Positions 18,833 through 26,835 of a DNA stretch of 64,000 bases are shown here, in pieces (the stretch's first letter is position 1; each line of letters starts with the position of its first letter). The notes beneath the pieces were generated by a model. It saw nothing but the letters and a program-made list of their open reading frames with translations, did no database searches and was not told the origin of the DNA. The DNA is from Nocardioides malaquae (lineage in GTDB: Bacteria; Actinomycetota; Actinomycetes; Propionibacteriales; Nocardioidaceae): NCBI RefSeq assembly GCF_015070385.1, contig NZ_JADCSA010000008.1, positions 110,981-174,980 on the forward strand, written 5' to 3'. The position numbers and the translations under genes were made by a program.

Positions 18833-18845
18833 CGAATATTCACGG
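18833..18845 (-). promoter_or_regulatory. GAATATTC palindrome with GTGAATAT motif upstream of nar
   Basis: The minus strand reads CCGTGAATATTCG; the centre GAATATTC is a perfect 8-bp palindrome. It lies about 18 bases upstream of the narG -35 and about 100 bases before narK. The 10-mer CCGTGAATAT recurs at the start of the SufR-like regulator (22288-22297). The rest of the 215-base spacer holds the narG promoter and an AGGAG ribosome site for narK. Confidence 0.4.
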
Positions 18846-18947
18846 ACGTGCCTCGCCACACACCCAAGAATCTGGACGCGAACGGCCATCAATACGTAAC
18901 GTGCGTCGCAGGAACCACGCGTTCACGGCCTCTTCCAGGAGCCCCCC

Positions 18948-20318
18948 ATGGCTGATCGTCCCCCCGCCAGCACCGGCGCTGACCCAGGTGCCGCACCCAC
19001 TCTCGACCGGGAGCGCCCGGGCCGCCATCGCGTGCTCTGGCTCTCCACGATCGCGTTCACCCTGATGTTCGCGGTCTGGCTCATGTTCGGCATCCTCGGG
19101 ACGCCGATCCGCGAGGAGTTCGGCCTGAGCGAGGTCCAGCTGTCGTGGATCGTGGCGGCCGCGGCGCTCAACGGCTCCCTGTGGCGACTGCCCGCCGGCA
19201 TGCTCGCCGACCGCTGGGGCGGACGCGTGGTGCTCACCGGCCTGCTGCTGCTGACCGCGGTGCCGACCTACCTGGTCTCGCAGGCCAGCTCCTACGCGGT
19301 GCTGCTGGTGCTGGCCTTCCTGATCGGCTTCGCCGGCAACGCCTTCTCCGCAGGCATCGCGTGGAACTCCGCCTGGCAGCCGCGCGAGCACCAGGGCTTC
19401 GCGCTCGGCCTCTTCGGCGCCGGCAACGTGGGCGCCTCGGTCACCAAGTTCATCGGTCCCCCGCTGATCGCCGGCACCGCCGGCGCCACCTACTTCGGCG
19501 TGATCGACGGCGGCTGGCGACTCGTGCCCGTGGTCTACGCCGCGCTGCTCGTGGTGATGGCGGCCGCCGTGTGGTTCGGCACCCCCCGCCACGACCTCAA
19601 GCCCGGCACCGGGGTGCCCTTCGCCCGGCAGGTGGCCCCGCTGCGCCAGATGCGCGTGTGGCGCTTCAGCCTCTACTACGTCGCCGTCTTCGGGGCGTAC
19701 GTCGCGCTGGCGGCCTGGCTGCCCGTCTACTACATGGACAACTTCGACGTCTCGTTGCAGACCGCGGCGCTGCTCACCGCCACCTACATCTTCCCGGCCT
19801 CGTTGCTGCGCCCGTTGGGCGGCTCGCTCTCGGACCGCTTCGGCGCCCGCCGGGTCATGTACTGGACCTTCGGGGCGATGCTGCTGACCTCCGGGATCCT
19901 GATGATGCCCAACGGCCACATCACGATCGTGCACGCCGACGGTCGCGAGACCGAGCACCTCGCCTACACCCTCGGGCTCGTGCCCTTCGTCGTGCTGGTC
20001 TTCGTGCTCGGTTGCGCCATGGGCGTCGGCAAGGCCGCGGTCTTCAAGCACATCCCGGAGTACTTCCCCGACAACGTCGGCGCCGTCGGCGGCCTGGTGG
20101 GCATGCTGGGCGGCCTGGGCGGCTTCGCACTCCCGCCGCTCTTCGCCTACACGAAGGCGTGGTCGGGCTTCCCCACCAGCACCTTCGCGGTGCTCTTCGT
20201 CCTCACCGTGGTCTGCGCGGTGTGGATGCACTGGACGGTCGTCCACATGCTCCACCGAGAGTCCCCGCAGCTCGCGGGTCACCTCGACCACCCCACGCCT
20301 GAGGAGGCACCCGCATGA
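18948..20318 (+). CDS. narK: Nitrate/nitrite transporter, NarK family (first of two)
   Basis: A 456-aa MFS protein of the nitrate/nitrite porter family with 12 predicted TMs. The NNP signature is present after TM4 as GFAGNAFSAGIAWNSAWQP and continues ALGLFGAGNVGASVTKFIG; a second Gly-rich stretch, GGLVGMLGGLGGFALPPLF, is in the C-terminal half. It would bring nitrate in, probably with protons, or exchange it for nitrite. CCAGGAG precedes the ATG at good distance. Its stop overlaps the next narK start by four bases. It resembles the NarK1 half of NarK1-NarK2 pairs, which is an inference from order and sequence style. Confidence 0.93.
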   Translation: MADRPPASTGADPGAAPTLDRERPGRHRVLWLSTIAFTLMFAVWLMFGILGTPIREEFGLSEVQLSWIVAAAALNGSLWRLPAGMLADRWGGRVVLTGLLLLTAVPTYLVSQASSYAVLLVLAFLIGFAGNAFSAGIAWNSAWQPREHQGFALGLFGAGNVGASVTKFIGPPLIAGTAGATYFGVIDGGWRLVPVVYAALLVVMAAAVWFGTPRHDLKPGTGVPFARQVAPLRQMRVWRFSLYYVAVFGAYVALAAWLPVYYMDNFDVSLQTAALLTATYIFPASLLRPLGGSLSDRFGARRVMYWTFGAMLLTSGILMMPNGHITIVHADGRETEHLAYTLGLVPFVVLVFVLGCAMGVGKAAVFKHIPEYFPDNVGAVGGLVGMLGGLGGFALPPLFAYTKAWSGFPTSTFAVLFVLTVVCAVWMHWTVVHMLHRESPQLAGHLDHPTPEEAPA

Positions 20319-21712
20319 GCAAGGCGAGCACCGACCGCAGCGGCGGTGAGTGGCTGCAGGACTGGGATCCGGAGAACGAGGAGACGTGGGACAAGCCACT
20401 GGCGTGGAAGACGCTGTGGATCACCACGTTCGGGCTCTTCCTCGCCTTCGTGGCCTGGTTCCTCCCCAGCGCGCTCATCCCCAAGCTCAACCCGCTCGGC
20501 TACTCCTTCACCACCACTGAGCTCTACTGGATGGCCGCGATGCCGGGCCTCTCCGCGGGGCTCTTCCGCCTGGTCTGGATGGTGCTCCCGCCCATCATGG
20601 GCACCCGCAAGATGGTGGCGGTCACCTCGTTGCTGCTCGTCTTCTCCACCCTCGGGTGGGGGGTGCGCGTCCAGGAGCCGACCGCCCCCTACTGGGAGCT
20701 GATGGTGCTGGCCTTCCTCGCCGGCATCGGCGGTGGCGCCTTCTCGGGCTTCATGCCGAGCACCTCCTACTTCTTCCCGAAGTCGAAGCAGGGCACCGCG
20801 CTCGGTCTGCAGGCCGGCATCGGCAACTTCGGTGTCTCCGCGGTCCAGCTGCTCACGCCCTACCTCATCGGCTTCTCGTGGCTCGCCTTCTTCGGCTCCT
20901 CGCAGAGCATCTCGATGCCGGGCCAGGACGCTCAGGAGGTCTGGTACCAGAACGCCGCCTTCATCTGGATCCCGCTGATGGTGCTGTCGTCGATCCTGGC
21001 CTGGACGATGCTGAAGTCGGTGCCGATCAAGGCCAACATCCGTCAGCAGTTCGACATCTTCGGCAACGTCGACACCTGGCTGATGACCGTGCTCTACATC
21101 ATGACCTTCGGCACCTTCGCCGGCCTGGCGGCCCAGTTCGGCCTGCTGATGGCCGACCTCTACGGCATCTCCAACCCCGACATCGTCCAGGGCACCGGCG
21201 CCGAGGCGACCGTGCTGGTCGAGGGCTACGACGTGCCCGACGTCGTGAAGTACGTCTTCCTCGGCCCGCTGGTCGGCGCCGGGGCACGCGTCATCTTCGC
21301 TCCCCTGACCGATCGGATGGGCGGCGCGATCTGGACGCTGATCTCGGGCATCGGTCTGATCGGGGCGATCGCCTTCACGATCCCGGCGCTGACGCCCGAC
21401 GCCACGTCGGCGGCCACGCTGGAGAGCGGCTTCAACCAGTTCCTGTGGGGGATGCTGGCGATCTTCCTCTTCTCCGGCATCGGCAACGCCTCCACCTTCA
21501 AGCAGATGCCGATGATCTTCGAGAAGCGGCAGGCCGGCGGCGTGATCGGCTGGACAGCGGCGATCGCCGCCTTCGGGCCCTTCTTCTTCGGCATCGGCGT
21601 CACCACCCTGGGTCCGGTCGCGTTCTACGCGATCGGCATCGCCTGGGCCGTCATGTGCGTGGTCATCACGTGGATGCGCTACGCCCGCAAGGGAGCCCCG
21701 CGCCCGAGCTGA
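20315..21712 (+). CDS. narK: Nitrate/nitrite transporter, NarK family (second of two)
   Basis: A 465-aa NNP-type MFS transporter. The N-terminus is hydrophilic (WLQDWDPENEETWDKPLAWK) before TM1. The signature appears as FLAGIGGGAFSGFMPSTSYF with FPKSKQGTALGLQAGIGNFG. A loop of about 40 residues between TM5 and TM6 and a C-terminal GVIGWTAAIAAFGPFFFGIG are typical of NarK2-like members. It is coupled to the preceding narK by ATGA. Having both types suggests nitrate uptake plus nitrate/nitrite exchange during respiration. A strong terminator follows 35 bases after the stop. Confidence 0.93.
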   Translation: MSKASTDRSGGEWLQDWDPENEETWDKPLAWKTLWITTFGLFLAFVAWFLPSALIPKLNPLGYSFTTTELYWMAAMPGLSAGLFRLVWMVLPPIMGTRKMVAVTSLLLVFSTLGWGVRVQEPTAPYWELMVLAFLAGIGGGAFSGFMPSTSYFFPKSKQGTALGLQAGIGNFGVSAVQLLTPYLIGFSWLAFFGSSQSISMPGQDAQEVWYQNAAFIWIPLMVLSSILAWTMLKSVPIKANIRQQFDIFGNVDTWLMTVLYIMTFGTFAGLAAQFGLLMADLYGISNPDIVQGTGAEATVLVEGYDVPDVVKYVFLGPLVGAGARVIFAPLTDRMGGAIWTLISGIGLIGAIAFTIPALTPDATSAATLESGFNQFLWGMLAIFLFSGIGNASTFKQMPMIFEKRQAGGVIGWTAAIAAFGPFFFGIGVTTLGPVAFYAIGIAWAVMCVVITWMRYARKGAPRPS

Positions 21713-21747
21713 CACCTCCACCCCACCCAATCCCCCGTCAACGTCAT

Positions 21748-21777
21748 CGTGACCGGCCGCCTGGGCGGCCGGTCACG
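21748..21777. terminator. Bidirectional terminator
   Basis: CGTGACCGGCCG pairs with CGGCCGGTCACG around a six-base loop, giving a 12-bp perfect stem. Outer AACGTC/GACGTT arms extend it (21740-21785). It lies between narK and the convergent DUF2249 gene. Confidence 0.75.
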
Positions 21778-21825
21778 AGGACGTTCGGGGTGCTGCGGGG
21801 TCGCCCAGGTGCGGCGACGAGCAGC

Positions 21826-22170
21826 TCAGGTGCGCAAGAACTGCAGGCGCCACTGCTCCGGGCCGGCCTCGAGGTAGTCGACGGCGAAGGCACCCGGGGC
21901 TCGCTCCTCGAGCTGGCGCAGCAGCGGGACCGGGTCATGGGTGGCCCGGAAGATCACACCCTGACCGGACGCAAGTGAGTCGAGCGCCCCGAAGAGAGTG
22001 GCGTGTCGGATCGCGTGCGGGATGGTCTGCACGTCGAGCTCGGGGTGCCCGGCGCCATGCGCCTCCCCGCAGCCGCAGGAGTGCCCCTGTGGTCGGGCGG
22101 AGTCGGCGTCCGAGGCGATGGTGAAGGTGGATCCGGTGGTCGCGCGGTCGGCGCCGTGGTCGGAGTTCAT
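21826..22170 (-). CDS. DUF2249 domain protein
   Basis: A 114-aa protein. Residues about 45-114 form a DUF2249 domain (ELDVQTIPHAIRHATLFGAL, then THDPVPLLRQLEERAPG and a closing strand WRLQFLR). This SirA/TusA-like fold is often found beside nitrite, NO and denitrification genes. The N-terminal 45 residues contain HSCGCGEAHGAGH, a compact Cys/His cluster that could bind metal. The ATG has only a weak ribosome site (AGGGG about 12 bases upstream). A TATATT -10 box (22228-22233, minus strand) lies in the repeat-bearing spacer shared with the divergent regulator, pointing to common control. Confidence 0.85.
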   Translation of the reverse strand: MNSDHGADRATTGSTFTIASDADSARPQGHSCGCGEAHGAGHPELDVQTIPHAIRHATLFGALDSLASGQGVIFRATHDPVPLLRQLEERAPGAFAVDYLEAGPEQWRLQFLRT

Positions 22171-22224
22171 GTGTGGGTCACGCCCCTGTCAGGTTGGGAA
22201 ACGGGCACCGGGTCGGCACCCGTG

Positions 22225-22297
22225 GTGAATATACCCACACTTTCTCCGTGAGAATTGGACGGGGCGGCAGATTTTCCTACACTTGCTCCGTGAATAT
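22225..22297. promoter_or_regulatory. Divergent promoter region with repeated operator motif
   Basis: For the rightward operon, TTGGAC (22255-22260), a 17-base spacer and TACACT (22278-22283) give a start point at about 22290, the GTG itself. For the leftward gene, TATATT lies at 22228-22233. A direct repeat ACACTTnCTCCGTGA begins at 22237 and again at 22279, exactly 42 bases (four helical turns) apart. GTGAATAT occurs at 22225-22232 and 22290-22297, and GTGAGAAT at 22248-22255. These elements overlap the leftward -10 and both core elements of the rightward promoter, as expected for an autoregulated operator. Confidence 0.55.
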
Positions 22298-22976
22298 GTC
22301 GCGACCTCCCCGACGCGGACCCCGTCCGGCCGCCGGCACCCGCCGCCCCCCGATGTCGCCCTCGCGCACCCGCGTGCTCGACCTGCTGACGCGCTCCGCG
22401 GAGCCTCTGGGCATGGCCGAGCTCACCGCGGCCACCGGACTGCACGCCAACACCCTGCGAGGACACCTCGAGGCCCTGGTGGAGACCGGTCTCGTGGACC
22501 GCCGACGGGCCACGCCGATCGGCCGGGGACGTCCCGCCTGGCTCTACACCGCCGCCGACGAGTCGCACACCTCGGAGTACGCCGCACTCGCGAGCACGCT
22601 GGCCTCGGGCCTCGCCACCAGCGCCCCCGACCCGGCCGCAGCGGGAGCCCGCGCCGGAGAGGGCTGGGGCCGGGAGCTCGCGCGCCAGCGCCTGTCGCGG
22701 ATGAACGGCCCCCTCGACCCGCGCTCCGAGGCCCTCGCGGCCCTGGAGGAGTTCGGATTCGCGCCGCGGGACACCCCCGTCGACGTCGTCGAGCTGACCC
22801 GGTGCCCCCTGCTCGACACGGCGCGCAAGCACCCCGAGGTGGTCTGCGCCGTCCACCTGGGCCTGGTGCGCGGCATGGTCTCCGAGCACGGCGGCGACCC
22901 CTCCGGCACCACGCTCGAACCCTTTGCCACCGACGACTCCTGCCGGCTGCACCTCCCGCGAACCCTGTCGTCGTGA
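22290..22976 (+). CDS. SufR-like HTH regulator with C-terminal cysteines (putative Fe-S/NO sensor)
   Basis: A 228-aa regulator. The N-terminal winged helix (about residues 25-95) contains PLGMAELTAATGLHANTLRG as the HTH and RRRATPIGRGRPAWLY as the wing. The C-terminal domain has C172, C186 and C218 in the arrangement CPLLDTARKHPEVVC then DSCRLHL, as in SufR/COG2345 regulators, which bind an Fe-S cluster. A cluster would make it an NO, oxygen or redox sensor, consistent with the downstream NirK-like gene. The GTG at 22290 is chosen because it is the predicted transcription start; the ATG at 22296 is the alternative. Its stop overlaps the next gene's GTG by four bases. Sensing is inferred, not shown. 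Confidence 0.8.
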   Translation: MNMSRPPRRGPRPAAGTRRPPMSPSRTRVLDLLTRSAEPLGMAELTAATGLHANTLRGHLEALVETGLVDRRRATPIGRGRPAWLYTAADESHTSEYAALASTLASGLATSAPDPAAAGARAGEGWGRELARQRLSRMNGPLDPRSEALAALEEFGFAPRDTPVDVVELTRCPLLDTARKHPEVVCAVHLGLVRGMVSEHGGDPSGTTLEPFATDDSCRLHLPRTLSS

Positions 22977-24091
22977 AGAGCCGGGCCCGCTCCAGCGGCC
23001 GGCGGCCCCACCCCCGCGCCCTCTTGGTCGTGCCCAGCGCCGCCGCCCTGCTCCTGGGCGTCGACGCCGGACTCGACCTGTTCGACACCTGGGCCCCGGT
23101 CACCGGTGAGCGGCTGCGCGACTCCCACGGGGTGCTGATGGTGCTCGGGTTCGTCGGCTCCCTGGTCTCCCTGGAGCGGGCTGTTGCGCTGAGGCGACCA
23201 GTGGCGCTGCTCGCTCCGCTCGGACTGTCGCTCGGCACGCTCGCGCAGCTGCACGCAGCCACCGCCGCACCGGGTGCCTGGCTGGTCGTCGCCGGCGCCC
23301 TCGGGCTGCTCACGGTCTCCGCCGTCCTGTGGCGACGCCAACGCGACGACGCCGTCCTCGTGGAGACGATGGGTGCCGTGCTCGCCGTCGGCGCCGCACT
23401 GCTGTGGCGCGGCGGGGTGGACGTACCGCTGCTGCTGCCGTGGCTCGCCGGCTTCCTGGTGCTCACCATCGTCGGGGAGCGCCTCGAGCTGGCGCGGCTG
23501 GCGATGGGACCGCGGGCCGCGCCGACCCTGCTGCTGACCACGGCTGCCTTCTGCGTCTGTGTGGTCGCGAGCCTGCTGTGGCCCCGGGTGGGTGCGGCCG
23601 GGGTGGGCCTGACGCTTGCGGGACTGACCTGGTGGCTGGCGACCCACGACGTGGCCCGGCGCACCGTGCGCGGGCGGGGCCTGACCCGCTTCATGGGCGC
23701 CAGCATGCTGGCCGGCCAGGTGTGGCTGGGCGTGGCTGCCGGCGTGTGGCTGGTCGTCGGGCCGGTGACCTCGGGGGGCGCCTACGACGCGGTCGTCCAC
23801 GCGGTCTTCCTGGGCTTCACCATGTCGATGGTCATGGCCCACGCCCCGGTGATCCTGCCCGCCGTCGCGGGCATCCGGCTCGACTTCCACTGGGCCATGT
23901 GGCTCCCCGCGGGGCTCCTCCAGGTCTCCCTGGTCGTACGCCTCTGGCTCGGCGACGCGCTCGGCTCCGGGCTGGCGCACACCGTCGGCGGGGTGCTCAA
24001 CGTGGTCGCCGTGCTCTCGTTCTTCCTCGTCGTGCTGGGGGCCGCCGCCCTCCGCGCCACCCCACCCGTGCCGGCAGGAGCCCGCCCGTGA
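22973..24091 (+). CDS. NnrS-like polytopic membrane protein
   Basis: A 372-aa protein made almost entirely of hydrophobic helices (10-11 predicted). The SHGVLMVLGFVGSLVSLERA motif near residue 45 and a His-containing helix (VVHAVFLGFTMSMVMAHAPV, near 280) resemble the NnrS/heme-copper-like membrane families linked to nitrogen oxide metabolism. The conserved His residues could be heme or copper ligands. It is coupled by GTGA overlaps to the regulator before it and the NirK-like gene after it, so the three are made together. The N-terminal membrane half of the next gene looks like the same kind of protein. I cannot name the exact family. Confidence 0.7.
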   Translation: MKSRARSSGRRPHPRALLVVPSAAALLLGVDAGLDLFDTWAPVTGERLRDSHGVLMVLGFVGSLVSLERAVALRRPVALLAPLGLSLGTLAQLHAATAAPGAWLVVAGALGLLTVSAVLWRRQRDDAVLVETMGAVLAVGAALLWRGGVDVPLLLPWLAGFLVLTIVGERLELARLAMGPRAAPTLLLTTAAFCVCVVASLLWPRVGAAGVGLTLAGLTWWLATHDVARRTVRGRGLTRFMGASMLAGQVWLGVAAGVWLVVGPVTSGGAYDAVVHAVFLGFTMSMVMAHAPVILPAVAGIRLDFHWAMWLPAGLLQVSLVVRLWLGDALGSGLAHTVGGVLNVVAVLSFFLVVLGAAALRATPPVPAGARP

Positions 24092-26835
24092 CCACCCTGA
24101 CCCCACGCCCCACCTCGAGCAGTCGTCCGGCCCGCGGCTTCTGGCCGATGCGCGACCTCCCCACGCTCGGGTGGCTCGTCGCTGCGGTCGTCGCCACCGT
24201 CGTGCACCAGTGGGTGCCCGAGCCCCGGTGGCTGATGATCCACCTGCTCGTGCTCGGCGCGGTGGGCCACGCGATCCTGGTGTGGAGCCGCTACTTCGCC
24301 GACACGCTGCTGCGCTGCGCGCCGACGCCGCGCCGGGTCCAGAACCTACGGCTGGCCACCTTCAACGGCGGTGTGGTCGCGGTGGTCGTCGGGATGCTCG
24401 CCGAGTGGTGGTGGGTGACCCTGGTGGGCGGTGTCGCGCTCGCCGGCGCCGTGCTGTGGCACGGGGTGGTGCTCGCCCGGCAGCTCCGCGGTGCCCTGGG
24501 CTCGCGGTTCGCCCCGACCGTACGCTTCTACGTCGCCGCCGCGGCGCTGCACCCGGTGGGCGCCGGCATGGGCGTCTGGATGGCCGGCGGGTTGACCTCA
24601 CCGCTGCACGAACAGGCCCGCGCCGCCCACGTGGCGCTCAACGTCTTCGGCTGGATCGGCCTGACGGTGCTCGGCACCCTGGTCACGCTGTGGCCGACGA
24701 TCCTGCGGACCCGCATGGACGAGGCCGCGGGTCGGGCAGCGCGCCGGGCGTTGCCGGTGCTGCTCATTGGCCTGGCCGCCCTGGTGACCAGCGCCCTGGT
24801 CAACCTCCGCCTCGGCTACGCGGCAGGGCTGGTGGTCTACCTGGGCGGTGTCGGCCTGCTGGCCGTGCCGGCGGTGCGGGTGGCGCGCGCCAAGCCCCCG
24901 ACGACCTTCGCGGCCTGGTCGGTGGCGGCGGCCCTGGGGTGGCTCGTCGCCTGCCTGGTGACGCTGGTGGTCATGGTGGCCAGCGCCCCGGACTGGGTCG
25001 CCGTCGACTCCCGCACCGCGCTGGTGACCCCGCTGCTGGCGGTCGGCTTCGCGGGCCAGGTGTTGCTGGGCGCGCTCTCCTACCTGGTGCCGGTCGTCCT
25101 CGGCGGCGGTCCGGCCGCCGTCCGGGCGACCAACCGCGCGGTCGACGCCGGCAGCAGCTTCCGGGTGGTGGCCACCAACGCCGGCATCGTGGTCTGCGCG
25201 CTGCCCGGCGTGCCGAGCCTGGTGCGGGTCATCACCTCCCTCCTCGTGGTGGGGGTGATGGCCGCCTTCGTGCCGATCCTGCTGCGGGCCATCGCCGTCT
25301 CGGTCCGGACCCGCCGCGCGGGTGACAGCGGCGGCGACACAGCCGGCGTGAACGATCCGGCGCACTCCCCCGCGCCCCCTGACGGCGCCCGTCCGGCGGG
25401 CCAGCGCACCGGGCTGGCCGCCGCCGGCCTGGCCACGGTCATGCTCTGCGTGGCCGCGGGCGCGGCCCTCGATCCCGCCGCCCTCGACCAGCCCGTCGCC
25501 TCGGCCAGCGCAGGTGTGGTGGCCACCGGTGAGACCACCCACGTGGAGGTCGTCGCCCGGGACATGCGGTTCGAGCCCAGCACGATCGAGGTGCCGGCCG
25601 GCAACGCGCTGGTGATCACCCTGGTCAACGCCGATGACGCCGACTCCCACGACCTGGTGCTGGAGACCGGCGCGAAGACCGACCGGCTCGCGCCCGGCGA
25701 GTCCGCCACGGTGGAGGTCGGCGTCGTCGGGCAGGCGCTCGAGGGATGGTGCTCGGTGGTGGGTCACCGACAGATGGGCATGACCCTCGACGTCCGGGTG
25801 AGCGGCACCCCTATGGCCCAGACCCCGCCCGCGGAGGGCCGCGAGCCGGACCAGCACGGCCACGGCCACGCGGCCGCACCGGCTACCGCCGGCGAGCAGC
25901 CGGACGTGGCGGCGGCCCTGGGAAGCGAGCCCGACGCCGACTTCGAGGCGTACGACGCGGCCCTCCCACCGCTGCCGCCGGCCGGGGACGGCCCGCAGGT
26001 CCACCGTCGAACCCTCACCGTCTCCGAGCAGGAGACCGAGGTCGCGCCCGAGATCACCCAACGGCTGTGGACCTTCGGTGGCACCGCCCCCGGCCCCGTG
26101 CTGCACGGACGGGTCGGTGACGTCTTCGAGATCACCCTGGTCAACGACGGCACCATCGGGCACTCCATCGACTTCCACGCCGGGGCACTGGCACCTGACC
26201 GGCCGATGCGCACCATCGCGCCCGGTGAGTCGTTGGTCTACCGCTTCACCGCCGAGCGCGCGGGGATCTGGATGTACCACTGCTCCACGATGCCGATGTC
26301 GGCCCACATCGCCAACGGCATGTTCGGCGCCGTGGTCATCGAACCGTCTGACCTGGCGCCGGTCGACCGGTCCTACGTGCTCGTGCAGTCGGAGCTCTAC
26401 CTGGGCCCGCAGGGCGGCGAGGTCGACATGGAGAAGATCCGCGCCGAGCGGCCCGACCTCGTCGCCTTCAACGGCTACGCCGACCAGTATGCCCACCGCC
26501 CGCTGACCGCGCGCGTCGGCGAGCGCGTACGCCTCTGGGTGCTCGCCGCGGGCCCGAGCCGGGGCACCTCGTTCCACGTCGTCGGCGGACAGTTCGACGC
26601 CCTCTACCTGGAGGGCGCCCACCACCTGCGTCCCGGCAGCGGGAGCCAAGGAGGCGCGCAGGTGCTGGGCCTGACGGCCGCCCAGGGCGGGTTCGTCGAG
26701 CTCACCTTCCCCGAGGCGGGCCACTATCCCTTCGTCAACCACTCCATGGTGGAGGCCGAGCGCGGCGCCAGGGGCGTCGTCGCGGTCACCGCAGCGGGTC
26801 GAAGGGCGCCAGCTCGGGAGGCTGCACGCCGCTGA
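24088..26835 (+). CDS. nirK: Membrane-anchored NirK-like copper protein (polytopic domain + cupredoxin + two-domain CuNIR)
   Basis: A 915-aa three-part fusion. Residues about 25-425 are a 10-11 TM domain with conserved His. Residues 482-575 are a cupredoxin with type 1 copper ligands H521, C555, H560 and M563 or M565. Residues about 620-905 are a two-domain copper nitrite reductase: H692 (T1), D695 and H697 (T2) in HSIDFH, H731 (T2) and C732 (T1) in YHCST, H740 and M745 (T1), and H830 (T2). D695 matches the catalytic Asp, but the catalytic His expected three residues before FNG is Leu (L791). It would reduce nitrite to NO with electrons passed from the membrane through the cupredoxin. The GTG start at 24088 overlaps the upstream stop by four bases. 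A multicopper oxidase-like activity is the alternative. Confidence 0.78.
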   Translation: MTTLTPRPTSSSRPARGFWPMRDLPTLGWLVAAVVATVVHQWVPEPRWLMIHLLVLGAVGHAILVWSRYFADTLLRCAPTPRRVQNLRLATFNGGVVAVVVGMLAEWWWVTLVGGVALAGAVLWHGVVLARQLRGALGSRFAPTVRFYVAAAALHPVGAGMGVWMAGGLTSPLHEQARAAHVALNVFGWIGLTVLGTLVTLWPTILRTRMDEAAGRAARRALPVLLIGLAALVTSALVNLRLGYAAGLVVYLGGVGLLAVPAVRVARAKPPTTFAAWSVAAALGWLVACLVTLVVMVASAPDWVAVDSRTALVTPLLAVGFAGQVLLGALSYLVPVVLGGGPAAVRATNRAVDAGSSFRVVATNAGIVVCALPGVPSLVRVITSLLVVGVMAAFVPILLRAIAVSVRTRRAGDSGGDTAGVNDPAHSPAPPDGARPAGQRTGLAAAGLATVMLCVAAGAALDPAALDQPVASASAGVVATGETTHVEVVARDMRFEPSTIEVPAGNALVITLVNADDADSHDLVLETGAKTDRLAPGESATVEVGVVGQALEGWCSVVGHRQMGMTLDVRVSGTPMAQTPPAEGREPDQHGHGHAAAPATAGEQPDVAAALGSEPDADFEAYDAALPPLPPAGDGPQVHRRTLTVSEQETEVAPEITQRLWTFGGTAPGPVLHGRVGDVFEITLVNDGTIGHSIDFHAGALAPDRPMRTIAPGESLVYRFTAERAGIWMYHCSTMPMSAHIANGMFGAVVIEPSDLAPVDRSYVLVQSELYLGPQGGEVDMEKIRAERPDLVAFNGYADQYAHRPLTARVGERVRLWVLAAGPSRGTSFHVVGGQFDALYLEGAHHLRPGSGSQGGAQVLGLTAAQGGFVELTFPEAGHYPFVNHSMVEAERGARGVVAVTAAGRRAPAREAARR

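Noticed and set aside
15775-19065. A 1096-codon open frame on the plus strand opposite narG
   Set aside because: It is a shadow of narG caused by high third-position GC; the translation is low-complexity and matches no family, while narG and its FeS ligands are complete.
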